Positions 11,262-23,280 of a stretch of 64,000 nucleotides of DNA are shown piece by piece. Position numbers and translations under genes: made by a program. A model generated the notes under the pieces. The model saw nothing but the letters and a program-made list of their open reading frames with translations, made no database searches and was not told where the DNA came from. The DNA comes from Rhinopomastus cyanomelas (lineage: Eukaryota; Chordata; Aves; Bucerotiformes; Rhinopomastidae), in contig VXBP01005607.1 of NCBI GenBank assembly GCA_013400115.1, forward strand, positions 666,521 to 730,520, read 5' to 3'. Position 1 is the stretch's first letter, and every line of letters starts with the position of its first letter.

Positions 11262-13068
11262 GTAAAAAGAGAAAATTTTATTAAAAATGTGTTATTTTCT
11301 TTGACTTCTCTTGGATACTGGTTACCCAGACAGTGGGGGATGTAGCCAGACACTGCTTACTTCATTCTTAGTCATATGTTGTACTCTTTTTTTAATACAC
11401 TGTAGTAAATTGCCTTCGTGTCTGTGAACTCTCAGAATGTTCTAGTCCTAACTGAATCCTTGGTGTGAGAGAACTGAGGGGAAGGGTAGGCTCTCTGATG
11501 TGTGCTGTGTTAAATAGAGGGGTTGGTGCAGATCAGGAGAATTCAAGCAAACGGTCTGGCTGGTCCTCTGATGGTCTTTTTGCTCCACAACTTAGCTTAG
11601 AGAAAACTGTCAGCTAGTAAAGAGTGAAGTAAAAAGTGTTTGGTGTGTAGGATGTGTACGTAGTCTTTATGTTTTCTGGAGAGGAGTCTGTTGTGTCAGG
11701 GTGATGGTAGCGTTGGAAAAGCAGGCGGAACAGTGTGTGTAAAACAGGGATGTTTTCTTCTGTGTGACTGCAACACAAGTGTCTGGGACTGGACAAATAA
11801 CTTCCATGAACCCCATGTCATAGTGGCTTTTTTTGCTTGTTGTCTGTCGTACAGGTTTAGGACATCTCAGGCTTATGTGTTCATATAGGATTAATGTTAG
11901 CAAACTAAACTACAGGTGGGCACCTGTGGGTTTTTCCTGGCCGTGCGCGCGCTTTCGTGGAGGTACGTGACACTAATCCCTGAAACCAAGTTCATCCATG
12001 TAGAAGCACTTTGGCTTTTTCACTCTCAGCACTGCCATTTGCTGGCTGACAGAAACAGAGGGTTTTGCTTGAACTCTGGGGGGTTTTTATCCTCTCAAGA
12101 TATCTCATCATAGTGGAAAACAGGAGTAACTTCACTGAACTTCTCCCAGTGGCTTTTTGCCAAGGTGAGATTGTCAGAAGTGAGAGAATGAAATCAAGCC
12201 GGCAAAGATTAAGCAACCGCATGTTTTTATATCTTTCTGCTTTGCATGACTGGTAGAGCTTTGAAAGTTGTTGTCATCTGTCCTGAGGCAAAGAAAAATA
12301 TCTATAGGTACGGTGCATGCAAGACTCTGGGTGAAGAGCAACAACACATTCAAGCTTCTTCAGTCTCTGTTTTCTTAGATGGGATAGGTCATGCCTTCGG
12401 CTCACTGTTGGTCTGGGTAAGGCTGTTAACCCAACCTCTGTTAACACCCCGTCTAAAACCACACTCCATAAACATGGCCAGAAAAGGAGCGATAGCCAAA
12501 AGCACTGGGTCCCCCAGCCAAGGAAAACCTGTGGTCAAGAGTTCTCTCTCTGCTGTACCACACAGTGATGATGACATGCCAAATGGCAACAGCATCTGCA
12601 GCAGAGCTTGTTAAAAACTTTCTGGAATAGGCAAGTGTTTTTTCAATGCAAGTGTGGCTGAGCCAAGCTAAATACTCCTTGGCTGAATAAATCTGAAACT
12701 GGCATCTGTTTTGGGGACTAAAGGTTCGGTAGTTTACTCTCCTCTGCAGCCCCTGCCTTTTTTTTTTTACTGGAAGCATGAGGCTGCTTAAGATTCAGAT
12801 TAAATAATTCACGTGCATAGGGAGAATTCTGTGCCCTAACAGCTGAAACTGTACATTAATGCAAATCACTTTTCAGCCTGGATGGGCAGGTCTTGTCCCT
12901 CAACCTAACGTACAAGGGAGCGCGGTGCTTTCAGACAGAAGTAGCTCTCGGTTCCAACACGCAGTAGGGTGAACAAGCAGCACGTTTTCTCCTTGGGGGA
13001 GGCTCTCTGCCACCCTCCCAGAGGTGGGAAAAAGAATCTACACAAACTGATCCATAAGAGGTGTAACT
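11262..13068. other. Giant intron, first block, no repeat recognised
   Basis: T-rich unique sequence follows the donor. The frame of the upstream exon stays open until the stop at 11343-11345. An aataaa occurs at 12684. No convincing gene or repeat was seen. Confidence 0.6.
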
Positions 13069-13116
13069 CACAGAACATTAGGGATGGGAAGGGACCGCGA
13101 AAGTTCATCTAGTCCA
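13069..13116 (-). mobile_element. CR1 LINE, very short 3' end
   Basis: The reverse-complement tail and core (cacagaacattagggatggg, then gggaccgcgaaagttcat) are truncated after agtcca. A second CR1 end in the same orientation follows immediately. Confidence 0.8.
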
Positions 13117-13117
13117 T

Positions 13118-13155
13118 AATGATTCTGATTGGAAGGGACCTCGAAAGATCATCTA
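13118..13155 (-). mobile_element. CR1 LINE, very short 3' end, tandem to the previous one
   Basis: The sequence aatgattctgattggaaggg followed by acctcgaaagatcatct is another CR1 terminus in the same orientation, placed head to tail with the copy at 13069. Confidence 0.78.
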
Positions 13156-13610
13156 AGCTGCTTGCAGATCGTGACTGCAGTAGCTGGAGAAATGTGGGGA
13201 CTCTGGCTCTGATTCATCTGCCATCCAAATCTGCAGTGGAGGGATCACTGTTTTCTTGGTACCTACCTCTAGGTGTGAACGAAATGCCTCTGGCCTCATG
13301 GAGGTACGTACCTGGGCAACCCAAGCGTGATTTGATATGCAGGAGGGGTAGCACTCTCTGGTGATGCCTGTGACAGTTTGCTTCTGTAAAATAACTATGA
13401 TTAACTAACACAAAGGTGGATGCTGTGTGATGCCAGGCTTCTCGGAGGAAGCCAACAGATGGCAAGAGATTCATAACCAGCTTGTAGGAGAAATGGAAGC
13501 AGGTCTGATAAACGCGTACGTTGGGTGATACACAGGGACATCTACAGACAGGTGTGGAATACGTGTTGCTTTAGTGTTTTGTTTCTATAATAATTGATTT
13601 CTCTATGCAG

Positions 13611-14232
13611 GCTCTTGTGGCCAAGAAGGCCAGTGGCATCCTTGGGTGGATCTGAAGGGGGGTGGTTAGCAGATCAACAGAGGTTCTCCTTCCCCTCTAC
13701 TCTGCCCTGGGGAGACCACATCTGGACTATCATGTCCAGTTCTGGATCCCTCAGTTCAAGAAGGACACAGAACTTCTGGAGAGAGTCCAGTGCAGACCTA
13801 TGAAGATGTTCAAGGGAGTAGAATCACCTCCCTTATGAGGAAAGGCTGAGGGAGCTGGGTCTTTTTAGCCTGGAAAAAAGGAGACTGAGGGGTGACCTCA
13901 TAATGTTTATAAATATGTGGAGGATGGGTGTCAGGGGGATGGAGCCAGGCTCTGCTCAGTGGCATCTAATGATAGGACAAGGGACAATGGGTGTGAGCTG
14001 GAACAGAGAAGGTTCCACGTCAATATGAGAAGGAACTTCTTCCCAGTGAATGTGACAGAGCACAGGAACAGGCTGCCCAGAGGGGTTGTGGAGTCTCCTT
14101 CTCTGGAGACATTTAAAACCCACCTGGACATGTTCCTGTGCGACTTGATCTAGGTGGTCCTGCTGAGGCAGGGAGATTGGACTAGAAGATCTTTCAAGGT
14201 CCCTTCTAGTCCCTCATGTTCTGTGATTCTAG
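13611..14232 (+). mobile_element. CR1 LINE, about 620-bp 3' part with ORF2 remnant
   Basis: The 5' end encodes the ORF2 C-terminal motif ALVAKKASGILGWI followed by a stop, which is a substitution in a normally open region. Then come the tctactctgccctggggaga segment, the aaggctgagggagctgggtc segment, the full 3' UTR and the tgttctgtgattct tail. The order is collinear with other CR1 copies here. The copy is in gene orientation, 5'-truncated and not coding. The upstream flank ttctctatgcag at 13599-13610 happens to look like a splice acceptor. Confidence 0.94.
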
Positions 14233-15857
14233 GTTAATTTTAAACACCTTGTATTACCTGGCCCTCAGAGAAAGCTACTCTTTGCTACCCAACATGCTCA
14301 TTTTCAAGCTTAATATTTTTCAGGATGCTCCTTCAAATATTAAAGTACTCTAGAGGACACCCTAGAGTAGATTTAATTTATCACAACACCCTCCACTTCC
14401 CTCACGCTGCGCCTCTCAATTAGGTTGTCACCTAGTGCTTTAAAACTGTCCCAGTAAGTGAGTGAGTGAGCATCTGAATCAATACTACTTTCTTCTTCGA
14501 TTCAGAGCTGAGTGGATAAAATCTTTATGCTGCCCACCAAAAACATACATTGATTTTGTATTAAAATATATTGTGCTGGAAAGGGGAGGAAACATGTAGC
14601 TCTAGGTGCACGTGGTAAAAATACGCGGTGCAGCACGTTCACGTGTGGTTCAGGAGGCTGTGAATGTTGTTGGTGTGTGGCCTTTGCCTGAATGTCCTGC
14701 TCACTACAGCTTGGTTTTGCAGCTGCAGTGTATTCAAGGTTTTTTTACTTGGAAGTACAACACTGGAGCTGATGCTTCTTGATCTTAATTTTGTGAGGCA
14801 CTGATCTTTACCTGCAGAGATTTATGACCCCTGAAAGGAGTTATGAGAAGCAGGCTGACAATTAAAATAATTGAACTTTAAAATACAGTTTTCAGTTTGA
14901 CCTGTTAATGTTGCCTTTTTCTTTCCCTGTCTTCCCTTTGTTGGGGGGAAGGAGTTTTATAAGATTTAAATAAAATGCAGTATGTGTGGTTTGGATGTGC
15001 TTGCCTGCCTGACAGAATCTGCATGGTTCTTTGGAAAAGAAATCAGCTCCGTATCAAAAGAGCGTAGGGTTGTGGGCTGTTGTGGTTGCCTCGCGCACGT
15101 TACTAAGTTGAACAGTAATGAGAAAATTTATTTGAAAGTGGCTGTCAGATGTAAGAGGGAAAACACAACCAGGGAAGGAAAGTAATAAAGCAGTGCTGAG
15201 CATGTTCCTAATTATAATGGGGAAATATCTGTATTAAGTAAACCTCATAATTTGCCTGAGAATGCTGGACAACTTTGGTGCAGGAGGAGGAGAGAGGTGA
15301 AGGAAGTTGTGGTTAGCCAGTTGTCATCAGCACTCATTTTTGTTTGGCTTCATGAGAGTTAGGGGTCCAGATCGTGCTGGTGGCTGTGAAGATCTTGGTC
15401 CAAGCATCACTCAGCTCTCCATCCCAGTGGAAAGGCAGGACTGGCTGTAGGGACTCGGATGCATTTTGCCTGCCGTTTGGCTGTCAGACAGGCACTGCCC
15501 TCCTTCTCCAGAAATGCAGCATGTCAGCCAAGGGGAAGGCTTGGCTCCAAAGGTGACCAGCTCTCCTTAGATGTAGATTGGGATCTGTGTTTGGATGGAG
15601 TCTTCTGCTGCCTCTTGTTTTGCAAATGCTTCCATGCTGGTGCAAAGGATGAAGCTCTTACTCCTGACCTCACTGTGATACTTGGCTCAGCCATTGCAGC
15701 AGCTGTTTACTGCAGGAACAGGAGCCCTGGTCTAACAGCAGTGGCTTTCTAAGGCACTGAGGATGATGAGGAGGACATCCTACTGGGTACCACCATCTCT
15801 GGGTCCAGGGCTGTGAGGTGCTCATTTCAGACAGGAGGCTGGCATAGGCAGTCCAGC
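14233..15857. other. Giant intron, unique block
   Basis: AT-rich in its first part (14250-14900) and without recognisable repeats. Nothing coding was recognised on either strand. Confidence 0.6.
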
Positions 15858-16036
15858 CACAGAATCACTCTGGTTGGAAGAGACCCCTGGGATCATCCAG
15901 TCCAACCATCTGCCCTACCTTACAAGTTCACCCCTAAACCAGATCCCTCAACACCTCATCCAAACAATGTTTAAACACATCCAGGGATGGCAACTCAGCC
16001 ACCTCCCTGGGAAGCCCATTCCAGCACCTGAAAGCC
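15858..16036 (-). mobile_element. CR1-like LINE 3' fragment, second subfamily
   Basis: The core ttggaagagacccctgggat followed by aagttcacccctaaa differs from the dominant CR1 type in the window. The same type recurs at 23672, 38144 and 43153. It is in - orientation. Confidence 0.82.
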
Positions 16037-18345
16037 ATTGAAGCTCTAGGTTTAGCTCCTTAATGTTTCATGGCTGAAGATACTTGGTTAAATATAATAA
16101 ATTGCTCAGCCTGCAAACACTGTGCTTTGCTGTGGATTAAGGTGTTAGCGTGGTGGGGGAAGCTCAGCACCTTTTGGCTTGTTTACTGAGACAGGACCTC
16201 GTGCTGTATCGTGGTTAGGAACCAGTTCTGGAGCTGTCAGTGGCTCAGTCCGTGCAACAGAGAAGGGAGCCTGCTCGGTTACTCTGAGCTGCTGCGAGTA
16301 GTGTCGGGTGTCTGATCCCACTGCTCCCGGGTGCGTACGAGCTGCATCACTTGTTACAGGCACAAGTTTGAACAATTCCTTGCATTTTTCTTCCCTTGTG
16401 TCACTTTGTCCTGCCGTGATCTTATCAGTGCTGTTTCCCTAGAGGAACTGGGCTTTTATTGTTTTGTTTTCCTTGATTCATCTGGGTGTTAAAACGACCT
16501 TGCTTTCTCCCCCACCCACCAGCCCTCGCTCTTTCTCTTTGCTCCTGCTTCTCCACCACCCTCTTTCCTCAGAGGATTTACCGTCCTGGCAGAGTTGTTT
16601 CTCTTTCTCCCTTTCCCCCCAGTGTCCACCCTGATTTTGTAACCATAGCAATAACTGAAATACAACCCTAATATTTGCTTGCCGTAGCTGTCTTCTAGCC
16701 CAGCACACGAACTGCTGGCTTTTGTAATGTCATGAAGCTCCAGTCAGATGCATCCATGGGCGTGAGGGGGAACTTGTTAGATGCCAGAAGAGGTTCTGTC
16801 TGTGTGAAGCTGTGTGTGCAAGTAATAACTGAGTCCTTATGGCAGCAAAGCCAGGGGAAAAGAAAATCATATAAATTAATAGATGGTTGTGGTCCAAGAG
16901 AGGTTCTGCTTCACATGGATGTATCTCAGTCTTTTGCCACGCTTTACCAGCTCCATATTTTAACCACCGAGGACGTAAGAACTGGAAGCACAATTCTCAT
17001 CTTGATAAATCTCTTCTTTATGGACCAGCTTAAAAAACAGTTTCTAAAAGCACTACACAGTAGTTAATGAAGCTGTTTATTAATTATGGTCACATTCCTG
17101 TGAGATAACTGACTTTAGACTGTTGAACTCGGAGACAAAAGTGAAGTGAGTCACTAGGGGCCACGAGGTTTGTCAGTGGAAGGGCTGAAACAAGCCCAGA
17201 AGAATTTCTGGCTGCCATTTCCACACGACTTCTCTCCGGGTAGAATTTATCTGTGTGTCTTTTTTCAAGTCATTGCCAATCATTCACATTGGTAATATCA
17301 ATAAAACTGGTGAAATACAGTGTCATTTCAGGACTAGTGAAAGAATGGGGAGACTCAGAAAACCTAAAGCTTGCGGGGGTTGCGGGATCCAATTTAGGAT
17401 TCAAATCCAAGTGGAGGTGACGATTTGTGTTTGGTTTTAATGCCCCTGAAATTTCCTGAACTTTACTGATGAGGTTTTGGCTTAGAATGACAAAAATTAA
17501 CTGATCTTCTGAGACTTCTGTCATCCAAGATGATGGAAACCTTGTGAGATCAGCTTCCCTGGCATCATGGCTTTCACTGAACTCTCAGGGGAGCACTTAC
17601 ATTCACATAATGTCAAACATATCCAAGGCAGGACTAATGAATACCCCTGTAGAGCTCCTTCTAAGATCACAGGCGTGTTTGAAATACGGCTGCAAGCTGT
17701 GTTCAGTCTGAGGAAATGCTCATAGCATTTGTTTCTGCTGTCAGATATGGCCAGTGACACTTATTACTGGTGGGAGGGTTGGATACTGTCTTCCATTAGT
17801 GCAGCTTCTCTTATTTATGGTCAGAGACTTATCAAGGAGGTAATTTAGAAACTGGGACAGGCTGGGTCTCCCACCCTGGAAACACTTAGGCAGCAAACTT
17901 TGCTCTGCTTGCAGTTTTTACTAGCAAAGTGCTGGCCAGTGATGTTTATCTGAGATTTTAGTGTATGAAATGCTATGAATAACCTTCCCAAATGTGCTCT
18001 GTAGCCAGGCTGCATGGGATGTGGTGCAGTTGGTTGTGTCTGCCGTGCTCTGCATCCTCCTTACACTACGATGACTGTGTACCCACCTTTCCTGACACCA
18101 TGGGGGACTTGAGTCATCTTCACTTCAGGCTCGATGCTCACGTGCTGCGGACTGATGCCATTTCTCTGGCTGAGTAGGCACCTCCAAGTTGCTCTCTCTT
18201 GCAGATAGTTGTCCCCATTTTAAGTGACTTGGGTTACAAAGAACGCAGCAAAATCCTTGCTGTAGCTGGATTCATTTCCCTTTAGTGCTGCAGAGGCAGG
18301 GACAACACAAACTTTGACCACCTAAAAAGGAACTTTAAAGATATC
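16037..18345. other. Giant intron, unique block with a strong pyrimidine tract
   Basis: 16495-16620 is strongly pyrimidine-rich and contains two acceptor-like sites (ccctctttcctcag at 16571 and ctttccccccag at 16621). No downstream donor in an open frame was identified, so this is not called as an exon. The rest is unremarkable. Confidence 0.5.
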
Positions 18346-18370
18346 CCTAAAAGACTGTCAGTCTTTTAGG
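18346..18370. repeat. Perfect palindrome, 12-bp arms around one base
   Basis: The left arm cctaaaagactg, a central t, and the right arm cagtcttttagg are exact reverse complements. It lies in an AT-rich, CR1-free tract. It could form a hairpin in RNA or a cruciform in DNA, or be a dimeric protein-binding site. No terminator role is implied. Confidence 0.9.
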
Positions 18371-18379
18371 AAATTAGTT

Positions 18380-18900
18380 TAATTTATGCAAAACCTCCCT
18401 CTTCCAGTCATCAATGTGCTATTTTTTCCTCCTATTTTTAATATTAAAGTCACTCTGAGACCAACTCATCACCAAATTGAAACATGGTCTTAAAATCTTA
18501 GTGTTAGTATAAAATCCTTAATTTAGTAACAAAGCCAGTTATGGAATTACTTTGAGTTGGGACTTTTGCCTGTGTTGTAGCACATTTTCATTCACAAAAG
18601 CTTGGTTAGACAATTATTTTATTTAAAAAAGCTTCTCTAAAATAGAAAATCCACAGCCAGGAGTCCTGTAGCTTTGTTTTTCAGACTACGGGAAATGTTT
18701 GAAAACAAAATAGACACCTTTTCAGTGCAGCTCCCTCTCCTCTCCAGTTTAATTCCCTAAAATTAATGTTCAGAAAGAGAAGCAGCCCTGTAAGAAGATT
18801 AAAATAGAATTTCTTACTCCTCTAGCCCTAAAAAAAAATAATCAGTGGCCATATTTAGGCAAATATCACTTTAAATATTTAAAGCTGATCCTCAGCTGCT
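18380..18900. promoter_or_regulatory. Candidate conserved non-coding element (AT-rich)
   Basis: Repeat-free AT-rich sequence next to the palindrome at 18346. It includes gaaattagtttaatttatgc, cctatttttaatattaaagt, attattttatttaaaaaagc and ccctaaaattaatgttcag. The role is inferred from composition only. Confidence 0.3.
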
Positions 18901-18964
18901 GTAAACCTGTGCAGGTTGTGCATCAGCTGAGAACCTAGCTCATACTTCAGAGAATCTGCTTGCT

Positions 18965-19096
18965 CACAGAATCACAGATCATTAGGGACTGGCAGAGACC
19001 TCAAAAGATCATCTAGTCCGATCTCCCCGCCACAGCGGGACCATCTAGATCAAGTCACACAGGAACATGCCCCCCAGGCGGGTTTTAAACATCTCT
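18965..19096 (-). mobile_element. CR1 LINE, 3'-end fragment
   Basis: The copy starts with a tandem tail (cacagaatcacagatcatta). The core cctcaaaagatcatctagtc follows, and the copy is truncated after ttttaaacatctct. Confidence 0.92.
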
Positions 19097-19199
19097 GTTT
19101 CTCAAAATCTGTAGTGCTTACACAGGTTTTGATACTGCCAGGTAAACGTTTTGTTTCTTTTCTTCTTTATTTTTACATTTGTTTTTTTCTTTGGGGTGC

Positions 19200-19870
19200 A
19201 GTAGTTACCAACAGAAGCTGCCGACTCTTTCAGCATCTCATACGACTTTACTGTGACTTAATCTTTCGACTCCGACTCGTATAGGTGCTCATTATGTAAT
19301 ATTTAAGGATAAATTATTTTCTCTGAGCCCTGAAATAATATCAGGAGATTTTATAATTGATTCATCAGAGCAAGGAATCCCCAGGAGTTTCTGGCTCTCC
19401 TCTGTCAGTCAGTGACAGGTATCAGTACCTGACCCTAATGATTCGGAATGAAAACTCATCAGATATTCCTGGGACACCGATGGATGATTCATGTTGTTAT
19501 ATGTAGGCCCCATTATTCTGGAATGTTTAAATTAGACTAAAAGCCACCTTTGCACGTACATGTGCAAACATCGAGTACATTTTTCATTTCCCATCTGGAA
19601 ACACGTTCGAAGTCCAGGGCGGTTTGCGAGTCGCGAGAAATTCCGCACTGTTTTTATGATGGTGCTGTAGTTCCCACTCGCACTAATAGGAGAGGTGTAG
19701 TAATGGCATGTCCTCAATACTGCCCTCAAATGCCAAGGTTACACATCAAGTCCGATGGGATCTAGCAAATGTTTAAACTTGTAATAAAGCCCAGAGCCCA
19801 AAATAGACTTTACTAGACCTCTACAAATTATTTTAAATTATGTAAATATTTTTAATATGTCTGGCTTCTG
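19200..19870. promoter_or_regulatory. Candidate conserved non-coding element
   Basis: A repeat-free block directly after the CR1 at 18965. It holds ctcattatgtaatatttaag, tttataattgattcatcaga, gctctaatga-like cores and, at its end, ttaaattatgtaaatatttt. The central part (19540-19700) contains several CpGs. No coding sequence was recognised. Confidence 0.3.
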
Positions 19871-20160
19871 ACAGAACACCACTGTGCCCCAAAGTATGAC
19901 ATTTGCCTTCCCCTGCCAGCTTTTTTTTCCCCCTTCCCAAAATACCCGGCATCGTTACCGGGTTTGACTAGAGCCTGCTTTATGTGCTGCTTGTGGTTCG
20001 GGGGAAATATACGTAAAGAGGATGGACTGTGCTCTCCGACTGTTAACAGAGGCTCTTTAGCATGAGGTTAAGCGTGAACTTAGTTTTGGCTGCCAGCGCA
20101 GCAGCCAGGAGATACCCAGGGTGAGGCTGCAGGAGTCCTGAGCCGCTTTCCCTCCGGACT

Positions 20161-20203
20161 CGATGCTCCTGCGGGGTCCTTTCCAACCCCTCACGTTCTG
20201 TGA
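20161..20203 (+). mobile_element. CR1 LINE, very short 3' end
   Basis: The sequence ggggtcctttccaacccctc followed by acgttctgtga is the last 40 or so bases of a CR1 in + orientation. It faces the - strand copy at 20266. Confidence 0.6.
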
Positions 20204-20265
20204 CGGACCCGTGCAGCTGCTCTGAAGGCTGATGGCGGCGCGCGGTGTCAGAGGGAAAACTATTT

Positions 20266-20308
20266 CACAGAACCACTTTAGGGATTGGAAGGGACCTCGA
20301 AAGATCTC
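20266..20308 (-). mobile_element. CR1 LINE, very short 3' end
   Basis: The sequence cacagaaccactttaggga followed by ttggaagggacctcgaaaga is a CR1 terminus in - orientation, 60 bp from an opposite fragment. Confidence 0.78.
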
Positions 20309-21430
20309 TCTGGGTTTTCGTAACAGATACTGCTCTAACTTCATCTTCCAGGAATCCTCTTAAATTAAAAACCCCTGCCAAAGCATTCGTCGCTGGCTAT
20401 GTACAAATTGCACTCTCCAAGTGCTCCACTTAAACAAGAGGCAGCGGCAGGCGGCCGTAGCGGTTCACAACCTGAAGAGCCGCAGCTCTGCTGGTCAGAT
20501 GGCTGTAGGTGTTTGTGCACATGTGGGCTTTATTCTTCTTGTCAGGGCTTTTGGTGGGGTTTTTCCTCCTCAGTTTCATGCACAAGCACAGTCTTATCTG
20601 CGCCTGTTTAGCTAACCCTGCCCATCTGCTTATTTGCCCATTACCTTATCTTCTGTTAAGAAACCACCTTTCCTGAAATACTTCGGAATGTTCAAGACCA
20701 ATAAACAACTGGAAATCCGTGCGTGCTGCCCAGAACCCCCTGACTAACGCTGAGGATCACTAGCACTTGCACTCAGAAGGGGAAATCTGCTCTGCTGCGT
20801 CAGTTTGCAGGGAGTTCTCGGTGTTTTAAATTACGTTAGTGGTGGATTAGTTTGATTGGAAACGTGATTCAAGCACTGTTTGAATTAATTGCATTAAGAG
20901 TTCCCAGATGTCATCTAAGGTTTAGGTGAATACTGGCATATAACTGGACCACTGCTGAGAATCAAAATAGGAATTAATTGCTCCTGGTGAAATTTGTGGT
21001 TACTGGGATTATCCAGGGGTAACCAGATCCTTTGGTTCCAAAAACAAGGTAGTTTGATCCTGGTTTAAAGAATTGAGAAAGTAAAACTTCCCTTCCTGCT
21101 ACAGTTAAAACACAAGATGTGTTTATGCTAGTCGTGGTAAAACTGATATATATGACACTAGTGCTGCCCGCAAAAACCCATGTGCTTTCTTCCTAGAGGA
21201 GGAGCTAAGCTAGCCTTAAGGCTCCTGGCCACCACGATCACCAGCTGAACGAAGTAGCACTGGGTTTCCTTGCTTTACAAGTTCTCCTCTTTGTTGTATC
21301 TACTCACAGTCCAAAAAACAGAGACCTTGAACATGCATTTCATGTGAGATCCTCTTACAGACATCTCATGCAGAAGGGAAGCTCTCGTCAGTTGTGTGAA
21401 AGAGGCGATAAGCAACCAGGGTAACCAGAG

Positions 21431-21613
21431 ATCACAGAACATTAGGGATTGGAAGGGACCTCAAAAGATCATCCAGTCCAATCCCCCTGCCACAGCAGGA
21501 TCACCTAGAGCAAGTCACACAGGAACACATCCAGGCGGGTCTTAAACATCTCCAGAGAAGGAGACTCCACAACCCCCCTGGGCAGCCTGTTCCTGGGCGC
21601 TGTCACCCTCACC
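21431..21613 (-). mobile_element. CR1 LINE, 3'-end fragment, well preserved
   Basis: The copy shows the tail atcacagaacattaggga, the core and the ggagactccacaacccccct block, and it is truncated in the caccctcacc segment. It is one of the least diverged copies and so relatively young. Confidence 0.94.
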
Positions 21614-22189
21614 ATGACGATGCTGTAGATCAGTTTGAGGGCTACATTTCCTGAAGTTTCTTTCTTTCAGACACCCTGCCAGCCTCTTCGCTGGAATATG
21701 GCATTTGCCTGAAGTTGTGGGTGGCCTGCAGCCCATCGTCATCCTTTCTCAGTGGGATGTTAGCATCACAAGTGATGCACCCTGTCCATCGAAGGCTAAT
21801 GGTCACAGCCTGCATTGCAGGAGCCTAGGCAAAAGACAAGGAGAGGAGCCCAGCAAGCTCCAGCCAGGCTCCAGGTGCTTCCAATGCAGTGGGCCAGCAT
21901 GTCCAGCGAGGACAGAGGGTCCACAGCCCTAGTGCTCCTGAAGTGAAGAAGCAAATGTGTCATCTCTGCAGGGTGTAAAGCAGGACCCCTTCCCTCACAG
22001 TGTATGCTAAACAGCAGTTCTCACAGGGCCCTTCCTGAGCAGAGAGGAGGCAGATTCTTGTGATGGGCTCTTCTCAGGCAGTGCATCTGTGTCTCTGTGG
22101 CTGCTCCTCTTCTTTGAAGGAGTAAACAACCCAAGACACAGCTCTAAGCCCCTCACCTCTTCATTTAAGAACAGCATGGTATCAGTTAA

Positions 22190-22640
22190 CGTGGTACCTG
22201 TCCATTTGAATCTCCACGTAGCCTTTGATGTATCTCCTATGATAAATTATGTACTTGAAGGGGCAATAACAATAGCTGAGATTCTTGAGACGAGAAGAGT
22301 CGCGTTACCAGACACACCAAGGAGGCTGATTAAAATTAAATCGCAGCAGACAACAGTTGTGTTACAAAGGAAGGCTCAATTACAGCCAAGCTGCTCTCTT
22401 TGCTAACCTCTGACTTATTTATCTCTCCTGCATGCTGCAGTCTGCAGAGTCCTTCGGCTTGTAATGAGCATTAATTGATTAGCTGGATCTATAAGGAGCT
22501 TGAGCACTCATAAGTACTATCCCAGTGGGTGCACAACTAAATAGTTTATGAGGTAATTAGTATTTTAATGCCTTTTCTAATGAGCATTTTCAGTAATGAA
22601 ATCTCATGAGAACGTTATTGGTTGGTATGTATTTCTTCAG
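22190..22640. promoter_or_regulatory. Candidate conserved non-coding element (AT-rich, homeobox-like cores)
   Basis: This block is repeat-free and AT-rich with several TAAT/ATTA cores (gcattaattgattagctgg at 22469, gaggtaattagtattttaat at 22550), a gataaattatg and an attgattag. Such blocks in large introns of transcription-factor genes are often conserved enhancers. No alignment could be run, so conservation is not shown. Confidence 0.35.
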
Positions 22641-23118
22641 ACACAACAGAAGGTAAGCTAATGCTGTTAAGAGATTTGAAAGCCAGTTTATGAAATGCTT
22701 TTTAGTAGCTTGCTTTCGCGTGCTTGTCTTGCTTCGTTCTGCTGGATTAAAAAAATAAAGCCATCTTAATTTTCCCCAGCACTCTGCCTCTCACACTCTT
22801 CCCTCCTGACAGAATTCTGACACTACACTGCAATTTCAAATAATTGGGATAATTTCTGAGGCTGCTACCCGATCTCCTAAGCTCAGCTGTAAGTAAATAA
22901 TACCATACTGTCTGAGCGTGTTGTTTCAGATGTGTTCTCATCCTGGAAAAAAAAACAACCGTGCCTGGCTGCACAGCGCCTTGGATTTATGACTCTGTCA
23001 GGCTTGGGAGAATGACCCACCTCTGCTAGGCTTTGCAGTGTCAAGCTGAGCTCTGTTTTGGAGCCCCAAACCAGCACCAAGCTTGCAGCCGTACAGGCAC
23101 TCTTACTTCACCTCCTTC

Positions 23119-23280
23119 AGCCCAGGGTGGGTGTGGAGTCTCCTTCTCTGGAGACATTTAAAACATGCCTGGATGTGCTCCTGTGTGACTTGGTCTAGGT
23201 GATCCTGCTGTGGCAGGGGGTTGGACTGGAGGATCTTTCCAGGTCCCTTCCAATCCCTGATGTTCTGTGATTCTGTGACT
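23119..23280 (+). mobile_element. CR1 LINE, 3'-end fragment
   Basis: From the gtggagtctccttctctgga block to a tandem octamer tail (tgttctgtgattctgtga). It is in + orientation. Confidence 0.93.

Noticed and set aside
13599..13620. Splice acceptor ttctctatgcag at the CR1 boundary as an exonised CR1
   Set aside because: The downstream frame stops after 14 codons and no donor follows in frame. It is likely coincidence.
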